DNA of 64,000 nt. Origin: Pseudomonas syringae CC1557 (GTDB lineage Bacteria; Pseudomonadota; Gammaproteobacteria; Pseudomonadales; Pseudomonadaceae). Positions within the stretch are counted from its first letter, which is position 1; the number at the start of each line of letters is the position of its first letter. The translations under genes and the position numbers were made by a program. Under the pieces are notes generated by a model. The model did not search any database, had not been told where the DNA came from, and saw nothing but the letters and a program-made list of their open reading frames with translations. The stretch is taken from NCBI RefSeq assembly GCF_000452705.1, contig NZ_CP007014.1:4093501-4157500 (forward strand), in the 5' to 3' direction. Of this stretch, positions 47,685-56,343 are shown piece after piece.

Positions 47685-48293
47685 ATGTTGAAAATCGTCC
47701 ATCTGGTAACGGGAGCGGCAGCCTTGCTGCTCTCTTTCATACCCAGCCTGCGCAGTGAAACCCTGTCTCTCTACCTGCAACAGCCCGATGCCCTTGGTCT
47801 GGCTTTTTTCGGGTTGCTCAATCTGGTACTCGCTCCGGTGATCCCTTACTGGAACCGAGGACCACGTCATAATCTGCAAAACCTGGTCAGCGCCTTGCTT
47901 GTTATCGCTGTAGTCATACAAACCCTGGTATTACTCGCTCCGTTGCCGTTTATCGCAGGCCAACCGGCCATTATGGTGAGCTTGATTATCGCCGTCGTAG
48001 CCGTTGCACTGCACCTTGCAGTCAGCTTCTACAGGTCTTACTCACCAGCGCCTGCAACTCAAAGCCATGACATGGGCAATCGCGATACAGGCACCGTGAA
48101 GTGGTTTAACACGTCCAAAGGCTTCGGTTTTATTTCCCGGGATTCCGGTGACGATATTTTTGTGCATTTTCGTGCCATTCGGGGTGAAGGTCACCGCGTC
48201 CTGGTCGAAGGCCAACGTGTCGAATTCTCTGTGATGAACCGAGACAAAGGCCTGCAAGCCGAAGACGTCATCGCAGCGCTACCGCGCCGCTGA
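47685..48293 (+). CDS. Membrane-anchored cold-shock-domain protein
   Basis: A 202-residue protein combining three or four hydrophobic helices (about 4-22, 36-54, 64-86, 96-116) with a cytoplasmic C-terminal cold-shock domain. The CSD has '[18 protein letters not shown]' at 136-153 (RNP1 KGFGFI) and RNP2 'IFVHF' at 158-162. Soluble CSPs are RNA chaperones; here the RNA-binding domain would be held at the inner membrane. ATG at 47685 is the best start, although its ribosome site is weak. A strong terminator follows. Confidence 0.85.
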   Translation: MLKIVHLVTGAAALLLSFIPSLRSETLSLYLQQPDALGLAFFGLLNLVLAPVIPYWNRGPRHNLQNLVSALLVIAVVIQTLVLLAPLPFIAGQPAIMVSLIIAVVAVALHLAVSFYRSYSPAPATQSHDMGNRDTGTVKWFNTSKGFGFISRDSGDDIFVHFRAIRGEGHRVLVEGQRVEFSVMNRDKGLQAEDVIAALPRR

Positions 48294-48308
48294 TTCTGTC
48301 GAGGTTAT

Positions 48309-48347
48309 AAAAAACCGCGACGCCTTTACGGGCGTCGCGGTTTTTTT
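48309..48347. terminator. Strong bidirectional terminator
   Basis: AAAAAACCGCGACGCC and GGCGTCGCGGTTTTTTT arms around TTTACG. T-runs on both strands fit the convergent CSD gene and slyX. Confidence 0.92.
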
Positions 48348-48354
48348 GGCCCTA

Positions 48355-48561
48355 TCAATAATGAGGCGGAGGCGCTTCTTCCTCGAATGTTTCGAACTGA
48401 CTGCCCATTTCCTCCTGACGCTTGAGCATCGCGGCCATTTGCAATTGCAGACGGTCCAGCTCGCGACGCTGCGTCACCAACACGTCATTCAGCGTCTGGA
48501 TGGTATCGTCCTGAAACGCCATACGGCTTTCCAGCTCCATGACTCGCTCATCAAGGTTCAT
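48355..48561 (-). CDS. slyX: SlyX family protein
   Basis: A 68-residue coiled-coil protein of unknown function. It has the family pattern '[19 protein letters not shown]' near the N-terminus and 'PPPHY' at the C-terminus. ATG at 48561 is chosen because AGGAGG lies seven nt upstream, and it overlaps the stop of the HIT gene (ATGA). The pair is probably one transcript. Confidence 0.9.
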   Translation of the reverse strand: MNLDERVMELESRMAFQDDTIQTLNDVLVTQRRELDRLQLQMAAMLKRQEEMGSQFETFEEEAPPPHY

Positions 48562-48989
48562 GAACATTCCTCCTCGAATCGAAAATCCTCAGCCAACAAT
48601 GGCCTGAGCTGCCGACAGATGTCGGCGAACTGTTCATCAGTATAGGCAACCGCAGGATGCTTGCCCCACACCGGCGCAGGCCAGGCGATGTCCGAGCGCT
48701 TGCGCACGATGACATGCATGTGCAACTGACTGACTACATTCCCCAACGCAGCAACGTTGAGTTTATCCGCGTCAAAGGCGTCTTTCAGCACCCTGGACAG
48801 CTCGGTTGTCTCTTGCCACAACTGCAGTTGATCAGCAGCATCGAGCTGAAACACCTCGCTGATGTCGGCGCGACGTGGCACCAGGATGAACCACGGATAA
48901 TTCGTATCGTTGGACAGCAACAGCCGGCACAGCGGAAAGTCGCCAATCGGCAGAGTGTCTTGTTGAAGACGTGAATCCAGAACGAACAC
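48558..48989 (-). CDS. HIT-domain hydrolase
   Basis: A 143-residue histidine-triad nucleotide-binding protein. The triad appears as '[11 protein letters not shown]', where the first triad His is replaced by Gln (QLHMHV), a form common in one proteobacterial HIT branch. Such proteins hydrolyse dinucleotides or nucleotidyl-amides; the substrate is unknown here. GTG at 48989 follows AGGAG. It is coupled to slyX by a four-base overlap. Confidence 0.9.
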   Translation of the reverse strand: MFVLDSRLQQDTLPIGDFPLCRLLLSNDTNYPWFILVPRRADISEVFQLDAADQLQLWQETTELSRVLKDAFDADKLNVAALGNVVSQLHMHVIVRKRSDIAWPAPVWGKHPAVAYTDEQFADICRQLRPLLAEDFRFEEECS

Positions 48990-49900
48990 GATAAATAGCT
49001 CCTGATGCCAGATGAATGTCAGCCAGGCCCGAGGCTGGCGGGCTGCTGCGTAACACTCACAGGATACGCATGATCCGGGGGCGCTTCACCCCCTTGGCGT
49101 TTTGCGCACCAGTATGTAGCCCGCCTGGCTGCAAACGCACCGACTTGATGCTTCTGACGCAACCGCAAAGTGATCGAAAATGTCTCCCTGTGAAGGCCTT
49201 CCGGCAAAAGACTGCCCAATTACATGAAAATGAAACAATCAGGCGCTCAACATAGGCCTTTCTGCGAGCGACGCTCCAGGTTCAGGCGTTTTCCGCGAGA
49301 AGTGCACCAAAACCACACACTGATGTTGCGAGAGCAACACCGACGGTCCACTTTTTACCCACAAGAATCCGCCTCCGGTAACGCTTTTGAAAAACGACCT
49401 TCAGCCCTCTGAAAGGGATAGAGCGCCAGCAAGATTGTAAAAAAGGTATAAATTTCTTATAAAACAAAGCATTAAAAACAGAATGCGATGCTGATTCTGA
49501 CTTTTCACAAAATTTTTTCATTTTCAGGCACTTTGTGCACGTTTGTTGCTTTATCACCCACATGATCACGATGCCTCTGGCGGAAAACAGAGGCGACAGG
49601 ATCAAGGGAAAATGTCTCGCGACCCCGAAGAACGTTTCTGGCAGGCTGCGCACCCATCGATACGGTCAGGCGCAGAAGGCCAAAACAAGAAACCGGAAAG
49701 CCTGAGTGCAACGCTACTGATGCACCATGGACGGTTCGCCATGCGCAACACCGTAAAGATTCTGAAAGGATAGAGCTGTATCTATCGCAACGAAAGTCAG
49801 CGTGATGTAGATTTCGCCGACCAAAAATAGAAAGAGCCGCCCAGATAAAAAAACAGGTGGGACGGCACAAAATCTTCTAAAAACCAAAGGAGCAATCACG
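48990..49900. other. Large gap upstream of the OprD-type porin
   Basis: About 911 bp without a supported gene. An AT-rich segment at 49430-49570 is a good place for regulated promoters. A minus-strand frame (49282-49653) has a hydrophobic end but no ribosome site. AAAGGAG at 49886-49892 is the ribosome site of the porin gene. The long AT-rich leader suggests catabolite-type or stress control of the porin, which is an inference. Confidence 0.45.
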
Positions 49901-51226
49901 ATGAGAGTGATGAAGTGGAGCGCAATCGCACTGGCCGTTACTGCAGCCAGCGCCCAACTGGCAACAGCCGCACCTTTCGTCAGCGATCAGGCTGATGCCA
50001 AGGGCTTTGTTGAAGGCAGCACCTTTGACCTGAAGTTGCGCAACTATTATTTCAACCGCGACAACAAGGCGGGTAACTCGGACCAAAGGGACTGGACACA
50101 AGGCCTATGGGCCAATTTCAGCACCGGCTACACCCAAGGTACCGTAGGCGTAGGTGCCGAAGCTTTTGGTTACTTTGGCACGCAACTCTGGGCTCCAGAC
50201 GCGTACTCGGGCTCCACTAATCTGGCGTTCAACCGCCGTACTGGCGAGAACGAAAACTCGCTCGGCAAACTCGGTGGTGCGGTCAAGTTTCGCATATCGA
50301 AAACTGAGTTGAAAATCGGCGACATGCAACCTACCAGCCCTGTATTCGCAGTAGGCGGCTCTCGTTTGCTGCCGCAGACAGCTAGCGGCCTGAGTTTGCA
50401 AAGCAGTGAGATCGCTGGCCTTGATCTCGAAGCGGGTCATTTCTATTCTGGCACTAGCCAGAACGACACCAGTCACGATGGCGGGATTTTTGCTAACTAC
50501 GCTGGTGTAGAGGCAAACAGTGCAGACTTTGCTGGCGGCAAATACGCCATTACCGATAGCCTCGGTGTCGCATTTTATGCAGCCAAGCTCGAAGACATTT
50601 GGGATCAGTACTACGGTAACGTGAACTACGCGCTGCCGTTGGGTGGCGACCAGTCGCTTGCTTTCGATGCGAATATCTATCGCACCGTTGACGAAGGCAG
50701 CGCCAAAGCGGGTTCGATCAGCAACACCGCGTTCTCGGGGTCCGCAGCCTACTCTTTCCTCGCGGCACATACCGTGACCCTGGCTTTCCAGAAGATCAAC
50801 GGCGACACCCCGTTTGACTACATCGGTATTGGTGACAACAACCGCGGTGGTGACTCGATCTTCCTGAACAACTCGATCCAGTACTCCGACTTCAACGGGC
50901 CAGGTGAAAAATCCTGGCAGGTCCGCTATGACCTGAACATGACGCCTTACGGTGTTCCTGGCCTGAGCTTCATGACCCGCTACATCAAGGGTACTGACAT
51001 CGACGGTACCAAAACGCCTACCGGCAGCGCTTATGCTGGCCAGTACGGCGCTGACGGCAAACACCACGAAACCAACCTTGAAGCCAAATACGTCGTGCAG
51101 ACTGGCCCTGCCAAAGACCTGTCCTTCCGTATGCGTCAGGCATGGCACCGTAGCAACGATGCCCAACCAGACGGCGACGTCAACGAGTTCCGCCTGATCG
51201 TCGATTACCCGATTTCGATCCTGTAA
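49901..51226 (+). CDS. OprD-family outer-membrane porin
   Basis: A 441-residue porin with signal peptide ('WSAIALAVTAASAQLATAA') and an 18-strand barrel of the OprD superfamily, which takes up basic amino acids (OccD) or aromatic/carboxylic acids (OccK). Family marks are 'FVEGSTFDLKLRNYYFNRD' near residue 36, 'SRLLPQTASGLSLQSSEI' near 155, and the end 'NEFRLIVDYPISIL'. It resembles the OprE/OprQ branch more than OprD itself. The substrate is unknown. Confidence 0.93.
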   Translation: MRVMKWSAIALAVTAASAQLATAAPFVSDQADAKGFVEGSTFDLKLRNYYFNRDNKAGNSDQRDWTQGLWANFSTGYTQGTVGVGAEAFGYFGTQLWAPDAYSGSTNLAFNRRTGENENSLGKLGGAVKFRISKTELKIGDMQPTSPVFAVGGSRLLPQTASGLSLQSSEIAGLDLEAGHFYSGTSQNDTSHDGGIFANYAGVEANSADFAGGKYAITDSLGVAFYAAKLEDIWDQYYGNVNYALPLGGDQSLAFDANIYRTVDEGSAKAGSISNTAFSGSAAYSFLAAHTVTLAFQKINGDTPFDYIGIGDNNRGGDSIFLNNSIQYSDFNGPGEKSWQVRYDLNMTPYGVPGLSFMTRYIKGTDIDGTKTPTGSAYAGQYGADGKHHETNLEAKYVVQTGPAKDLSFRMRQAWHRSNDAQPDGDVNEFRLIVDYPISIL

Positions 51227-51253
51227 TCGCAATTCAGCACTCGTAAATAGAAG

Positions 51254-51278
51254 AAGCCCGGCACACGCCGGGCTTTTT
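51254..51278 (+). terminator. Terminator after the porin gene
   Basis: AAGCCCGGC and GCCGGGCTT arms around ACAC, followed by TTTTT, 28 bp after the porin stop. Confidence 0.9.
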
Positions 51279-51397
51279 CATTCAGCCTGCAAAGCCCGTT
51301 AACGCCCTCTGCAAGCCCGCCCTGCCCTGTACGTCACCGAAACAGCGCCGTACAATGCCAAGTCATATCCAGTCTCAGCAACCGACAACGGCCAACC

Positions 51398-53113
51398 ATG
51401 CGCACCAGTCAATTTTTGCTCGCCACACAGAAAGAAACCCCTTCCGATGCGGTCGTGGTCAGCCATCAGCTGATGCTGCGTGCCGGCATGATCCGCAAGC
51501 TGGCATCCGGTCTTTATACCTGGCTGCCCATGGGCCTGCGTGTACTGCGCAAGGTCGAAGCCATCGTTCGTGAAGAAATGAACGCCGCTGGTGCACTTGA
51601 AATTCTGATGCCCGGCATTCAGCCAGCAGAGCTATGGCAGGAATCGGGACGCTGGGAGGAGTACGGCCCGGAGCTGATGCGTCTGGTCGACCGCCATAAT
51701 CGTGAATTCTGCCTGGGCCCGACCCACGAAGAAGTCATTACCGATCTGGCACGCAACGAGCTCAACAGCTATAAGCAGCTGCCAATCAACATGTACCAGA
51801 TCCAGACCAAATTCCGTGACGAAATCCGCCCACGCTTCGGCCTGATGCGTGGACGCGAGTTCGTCATGAAAGACGCTTACTCGTTCCATGCTGACACCGC
51901 ATCGCTGCAGGTCACTTATGACCGCATGCACCTCGCGTACAGCAACATCTTCAGCCGGCTGGGCCTGAAATTCCGCCCGGTCGAAGCCGACAACGGATCA
52001 ATCGGCGGCGCAGGCTCGCACGAGTTTCACGTCCTGGCCGAATCCGGCGAAGACGATATCGTGTTCAGCAACGGCTCTGATTACGCGGCCAACATCGAAA
52101 AAGCCGAGGCAGTCCCACGCGAGACGTCTCGACCAGCCGCTACCGAAGAGCTACGCCTAGTCGACACGCCGAATACCAAGACCATCGCGCAACTGGTCGA
52201 AGGTTTTGGGCTGTCCATCGAAAAAACCGTGAAGACGCTGGTGGTCCACGCTGCCGAAGAAGGCAAGCTGATCGCGCTGATCATCCGGGGTGATCACGAG
52301 CTCAACGAAATCAAGGCAAGCCAGCAAGCGCTGGTCGCCAGCCCACTGGTCATGGCGTCCGAAGCCGAGCTGCGTGATGCGATCGGTGCCGGCGCAGGCT
52401 CGCTGGGCCCGTTGAATCTGCCGCTGCCCTGCATCATCGACCGTTCGGTCGAGTTGATGAGTGACTTCAGCGTGGGCGCAAATATCGACGACAAGCATTA
52501 TTTCGGCGTTAACTGGGAGCGTGATCTGCCGGTGCCAACCGTTGCAGACCTGCGTAACGTCGTTGCGGGTGATCCAAGCCCGGATGGCAAGGGCACGCTG
52601 GAAATCAAACGCGGCATTGAAGTCGGCCATATCTTCCAGCTGGGCACCAAATACAGCGAAGCGATGAAGTGCCAGGTACTGGGTGAAAACGGCAAACCGG
52701 TCAATCTGGCAATGGGCTGCTACGGCATTGGTGTTTCCCGTGTGGTTGCCGCCGCCATCGAGCAAAACAGCGACGAGAACGGAATCATCTGGAACGATAC
52801 GCTTGCGCCTTTCCAGATCGCACTGATTCCGCTGCGTTACGAAACAGATGCCGTCCGCGAAGCGACCGACCGCCTGTACGCCGAGCTGACTGCCGCCGGT
52901 TTCGAAGTGCTGCTGGATGATCGCGACAAGAAAACCAGCCCCGGCATCAAGTTTGCCGATATGGAGCTGATCGGTATTCCACATCGTATCGTGGTCAGCG
53001 ACCGCGGTCTTGCCGAAGGCAATCTGGAATACAAGAGCCGTACCGAGTCGCAACCGCAAGCCATTGCAGTGGCGGATGTGCTGTCGTTCATCCAGGGTCG
53101 CGTGAACCGCTGA
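51398..53113 (+). CDS. proS: Proline-tRNA ligase
   Basis: A 571-residue bacterial-type prolyl-tRNA synthetase. Class II motifs are visible: motif 1 near residue 60 ('[15 protein letters not shown]'), motif 2 '[20 protein letters not shown]' near 135 and motif 3 '[19 protein letters not shown]' near 440. An INS editing domain, which removes misacylated Ala, lies at about 225-400 ('[15 protein letters not shown]'). The C-terminal anticodon domain follows ('[16 protein letters not shown]'). Confidence 0.97.
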   Translation: MRTSQFLLATQKETPSDAVVVSHQLMLRAGMIRKLASGLYTWLPMGLRVLRKVEAIVREEMNAAGALEILMPGIQPAELWQESGRWEEYGPELMRLVDRHNREFCLGPTHEEVITDLARNELNSYKQLPINMYQIQTKFRDEIRPRFGLMRGREFVMKDAYSFHADTASLQVTYDRMHLAYSNIFSRLGLKFRPVEADNGSIGGAGSHEFHVLAESGEDDIVFSNGSDYAANIEKAEAVPRETSRPAATEELRLVDTPNTKTIAQLVEGFGLSIEKTVKTLVVHAAEEGKLIALIIRGDHELNEIKASQQALVASPLVMASEAELRDAIGAGAGSLGPLNLPLPCIIDRSVELMSDFSVGANIDDKHYFGVNWERDLPVPTVADLRNVVAGDPSPDGKGTLEIKRGIEVGHIFQLGTKYSEAMKCQVLGENGKPVNLAMGCYGIGVSRVVAAAIEQNSDENGIIWNDTLAPFQIALIPLRYETDAVREATDRLYAELTAAGFEVLLDDRDKKTSPGIKFADMELIGIPHRIVVSDRGLAEGNLEYKSRTESQPQAIAVADVLSFIQGRVNR

Positions 53114-53121
53114 GCCTAGAA

Positions 53122-53145
53122 GGCGCACCCGTTTACGGGTGCGCC
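53122..53145 (+). terminator. Hairpin after proS
   Basis: Perfect 10-bp arms GGCGCACCCG / CGGGTGCGCC with a TTTA loop, eight bp after the proS stop. No T-run follows, so read-through into the lipoprotein gene is likely. Confidence 0.5.
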
Positions 53146-53179
53146 GCTCATCACTCGCCCACTCCGCATCAGAGATCTC

Positions 53180-54136
53180 ATGTTCAAACGAAGCACCTTA
53201 AGCCTCGGCTGTGTCGTCCTGTGCGGCACTTTTCTCGTCGGTGGCTGTGCCAATCAGTTGTCGCAGCGTAACGAACAGGAAGAGCGCGTCGAGCGCAAAC
53301 TGCTCGAACATACGCTGCAAGTCGACATCGGCGAACCCAAGACCCTGGAGTTGCCGCAACGTCGCATCCGCATCCACGAACACAAATCCTTCGAGGTCAC
53401 TGACTTCGAGGTGACCCGGCACTACGACCGTTACACCCCGTACCAGCCCTGGCGAGAAATCTACGAGATCCCCCTTGGCGCAGTAGCAGTCGTCGCCGGA
53501 GTCGGCGCGAACGTGGTCAACGTGTTCGCACTGGGTAATTTGCCGGAAAGCATGACCAGGGACTGGATTCACTATGGCGTGGCCGGTCTCAACCCGTTCA
53601 TGAACGCTCCTTCGCACGGGCGAGCCGAGCAGAATCTGGCGCGCATCGACGAAGTACAGAAAGACAAACGTATTGAAAACTCCGATCTGCCATGGAATGA
53701 GCGGCCGGTCGCGGTCAAGGCAGGGGCCGCGACGCATGAGCTGAGCACTGACCGCAACGGCGTGTTGCGCCTGAATCTACTGGACAGCCCGTTTGCCGAA
53801 CAGGACCTGAGCCATATCACTCGCCTGTACATCAGCGTCGAGGATGATCAGGACAACGCGCACGCCAGTGCCAGCTTGCCGATCAGTCACTCGCTACGCG
53901 GCAAGTTACTGGAAGCTCACGCACTGATTTATGACGATCTGGAAGACGATGAGGTCAGCCAGTGGGTGCACCGTGTCAAGCGACTCTCCGATCTGGGTCT
54001 TGAAGAGGAAGCCAGCGAGCTTGAGCAAAGTCTGATTGAGCTGACACGCAACGATCCGCAGCTGCAAGGCGAGTTTCTCAAGTCGCTCGCCAGAGATGCA
54101 GGCCGACTGGTCGCCGTTCCGACTCAAAGCGAATGA
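53180..54136 (+). CDS. Putative lipoprotein of unknown function
   Basis: A 318-residue protein with a lipoprotein signal ('GTFLVGGCANQ', lipid Cys at residue 23), so it is membrane-anchored. A single hydrophobic stretch occurs at about 98-118 ('IPLGAVAVVAGVGANVVNVF'). The C-terminal part has Asp/Glu-rich helices ('DLEDDEVSQWVHRVKRLSDLG'). I do not recognise a catalytic motif. It lies 66 bp after proS, possibly co-transcribed. Confidence 0.75.
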   Translation: MFKRSTLSLGCVVLCGTFLVGGCANQLSQRNEQEERVERKLLEHTLQVDIGEPKTLELPQRRIRIHEHKSFEVTDFEVTRHYDRYTPYQPWREIYEIPLGAVAVVAGVGANVVNVFALGNLPESMTRDWIHYGVAGLNPFMNAPSHGRAEQNLARIDEVQKDKRIENSDLPWNERPVAVKAGAATHELSTDRNGVLRLNLLDSPFAEQDLSHITRLYISVEDDQDNAHASASLPISHSLRGKLLEAHALIYDDLEDDEVSQWVHRVKRLSDLGLEEEASELEQSLIELTRNDPQLQGEFLKSLARDAGRLVAVPTQSE

Positions 54137-54172
54137 TGTGTCTGGCTGTGTAAGCCCTGGCACAGCCAGCCG

Positions 54173-55234
54173 TTAAGGCGAGAACAATTCCAGCTGTTCG
54201 TGCGCTGCACGCAGATCGTGCAGGCGCACCCCGACACCCAGCAGTCGAACCGGCTTGCCGCCACGGGCAAATGCCTGGGTCAGCAACTGCTCATAGCTGC
54301 CCAGATCCCTGCCAGCCCCGGACTGCTCAAGCGTCGTCTGAGTGAAATCATGGAATTTCACTTTGACGAACGGCTTGCCGGGCCGGTACTGCCCTTCCAT
54401 TCGGCCCATGCGCGTTGTCAGGGTTTCCAGTAAGGCAGGCAGTTTTTCAAGACAGGCCGCCAGATCAGGCAAGTCGGTATCGTAGGTATTTTCGACACTG
54501 ACAGACTGACGGCGACTGTCGTTATGCACCGGACGATCATCTATCCCGTGCGCCAGACTCCAGAGACGCTCACCAAAACTGCCGAACTCGCGCACCAGTG
54601 CGAGCTTGCTGCGGCCTCGCAGATCCGCGCAGTCGAGGATACCCAGTCGACCCAGCTTGTCTGCGGTGACCTTTCCTACACCATGCAATTTGGTCACGGG
54701 CAGTGAGGCAACAAAATCTTCAACCTGATCCGGGGTAATCACGAATAACCCATTGGGTTTCTTCCAGTCACTGGCGATCTTGGCCAGAAACTTGTTGGGC
54801 GCCACGCCTGCCGATACCGTGATATGCAACTGATTCGAAACCCGACGGCGGATGTCCTGCGCGATGCGCGTGGCACTGCCGGAAAAGTGGCCGGCATCCG
54901 ACACATCCAGGAATGCTTCGTCCAGTGACAACGGCTCTATAAGGTCGGTGTAGTCCCGGAAGATGGTGTGGATTTCGCGTGATGCTTCTTTATAGGCATC
55001 CATGCGCGGCTTGACGATCGTCAGGTCTGGACACAGCTTGAGCGCGTGCCGGGAAGACATGGCTGAGCGCACGCCATACGCACGCGCCTCATAGTTACAG
55101 GTAGCAATCACCCCGCGTCGATCTGCCGAGCCGCCCACCGCCAGAGGCTTGCCTGCGAGTTCGGGCTCGTCGCGCATTTCAATGGCTGCGTAGAAGCAGT
55201 CACAGTCGATGTGGATGATCTTGCGCTGCGTCAT
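54173..55234 (-). CDS. dinB: DNA polymerase IV
   Basis: A 353-residue Y-family polymerase for error-prone lesion bypass. Catalytic metal ligands are in 'IHIDCDCFYAAIEM' (Asp pair) and 'PLSLDEAFLDVSD' (Asp-Glu). Helix-hairpin-helix 'LHGVGKVTADKLGRLGI' and the little-finger domain follow. The C-terminal 'EQLELF' is a good beta-clamp-binding motif. A LexA box was not found with confidence in the 260 bp upstream. Confidence 0.96.
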   Translation of the reverse strand: MTQRKIIHIDCDCFYAAIEMRDEPELAGKPLAVGGSADRRGVIATCNYEARAYGVRSAMSSRHALKLCPDLTIVKPRMDAYKEASREIHTIFRDYTDLIEPLSLDEAFLDVSDAGHFSGSATRIAQDIRRRVSNQLHITVSAGVAPNKFLAKIASDWKKPNGLFVITPDQVEDFVASLPVTKLHGVGKVTADKLGRLGILDCADLRGRSKLALVREFGSFGERLWSLAHGIDDRPVHNDSRRQSVSVENTYDTDLPDLAACLEKLPALLETLTTRMGRMEGQYRPGKPFVKVKFHDFTQTTLEQSGAGRDLGSYEQLLTQAFARGGKPVRLLGVGVRLHDLRAAHEQLELFSP

Positions 55235-55453
55235 GACCTGATGCGTTTAGGAAATCCATGGCCGCGCAGTATCTCACCCGTATCGCCAAGTAACACTTAA
55301 TGATGCGACGGGCTGCCGAAAAATTACGTTTCTGGCCCGTAAACATCATTCATATGCCTGGATAGACCCGTCATACGGGCGTCAAAGCGTTATCAGCCCG
55401 TTGCACTGCCGCGCTAACCGATTGAAGAAAAAGCACTTTTCTAAAACTAACCG

Positions 55454-55481
55454 TTGACACCTCGCCATCTCTCTGTAGAAT
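55454..55481 (+). promoter_or_regulatory. Promoter of first initiator tRNA
   Basis: TTGACA (55454-55459) and TAGAAT (55476-55481) with a 16-bp spacer, 13 bp before the mature tRNA 5' end. The -35 matches the sigma70 consensus exactly. Confidence 0.85.
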
Positions 55482-55494
55482 GCCGCCACACAGA

Positions 55495-55571
<77 letters not shown>

Positions 55572-55581
55572 AACATCAAGA

Positions 55582-55610
55582 AAGGCTACTCGAAAGAGTG
55601 GCCTTTTTTG
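55582..55610 (+). terminator. Terminator of tRNA-fMet copy 1
   Basis: AAGGCTACTC-GAAA-GAGTGGCCTT stem (with one G-T pair) followed by TTTTTT, 11 nt after the tRNA. Confidence 0.88.
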
Positions 55611-55875
55611 TGCGCGAATGAAAAGCGCTGCTTACTATGCTCTGAAGCTGATTGCGTGGCGTGACGCAAACGTGTGTAAGGAACGAGCGGTACTGGGGAA
55701 AACACTCCTCGTCACTGGGGCATCGGGATCTGAGTCCTGTTTTTGGCTCATCTGGACTGGTGCATAACGATGAGCGCTCTACCCAGGCATGCAGTTCTGG
55801 ACATCATGCGTCGATACTGATCGCGGCACGTGGGTCTCGCGAAGCGCCTCATTTATCTGTTTTTTGTATTAAGGG

Positions 55876-55903
55876 TTGACACTTCGGCGTTCGGCTGTAG
55901 AAT
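55876..55903 (+). promoter_or_regulatory. Promoter of second initiator tRNA
   Basis: TTGACA (55876-55881) and TAGAAT (55898-55903) with a 16-bp spacer whose sequence differs from that of copy 1. The -35 lies outside the identical repeat, so it has been kept or regained independently. Confidence 0.85.
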
Positions 55904-55916
55904 GCCGCCACACAGA

Positions 55917-55993
<77 letters not shown>

Positions 55994-56003
55994 AACATCA
56001 AGA

Positions 56004-56032
56004 AAGGCTACTCGAAAGAGTGGCCTTTTTTG
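56004..56032 (+). terminator. Terminator of tRNA-fMet copy 2
   Basis: Same stem and T-run as the terminator at 55582-55610. Confidence 0.88.
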
Positions 56033-56033
56033 T

Positions 56034-56343
56034 TTGCGATCAAAAAAGCTTTCAGGTGCTGGCTAACTGCCTGACAAAAAAGACTTTTTCCTCTGCCCTT
56101 TGAAACCCTATCATCACAGCTGTAACGTAATGTCATTGGCGACGACAGTTTTCGCAGGCGCTGCCGATAGGATATTACTAAGCTGAATCACTACTGAACC
56201 ACAGCTGAACAGCTTCACCCGGTTTGAATCGTTATTCGCTCGTTAGACGTTGACGCGCTAACATCCTGAAATATTTTTTGCGTAGGGATTGGTAACTTGG
56301 CTGTATACCTCCATCCTGTCGCGCACGATCCAAGGAGTGATTG
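56034..56343. other. Upstream region of mprF
   Basis: About 310 bp with AT-rich pieces near 56070-56110 and 56265-56285 that could hold the mprF promoter. AAGGAG at 56332-56337 is the ribosome site. No RNA gene or repeat is seen beyond the tRNA terminator. Confidence 0.5.

Noticed and set aside
49282..49653. 123-codon minus-strand frame upstream of the porin, ending in a hydrophobic stretch
   Set aside because: Lacks a ribosome site and mixes AT-rich and unrelated segments; could be reconsidered if conserved.
50105..51232. 375-codon minus-strand frame over the porin
   Set aside because: Shadow of the OprD-family gene.
55652..55879. 75-codon frame between the two initiator tRNAs
   Set aside because: No ribosome site, and it ends close to the second tRNA promoter; probably non-coding spacer.
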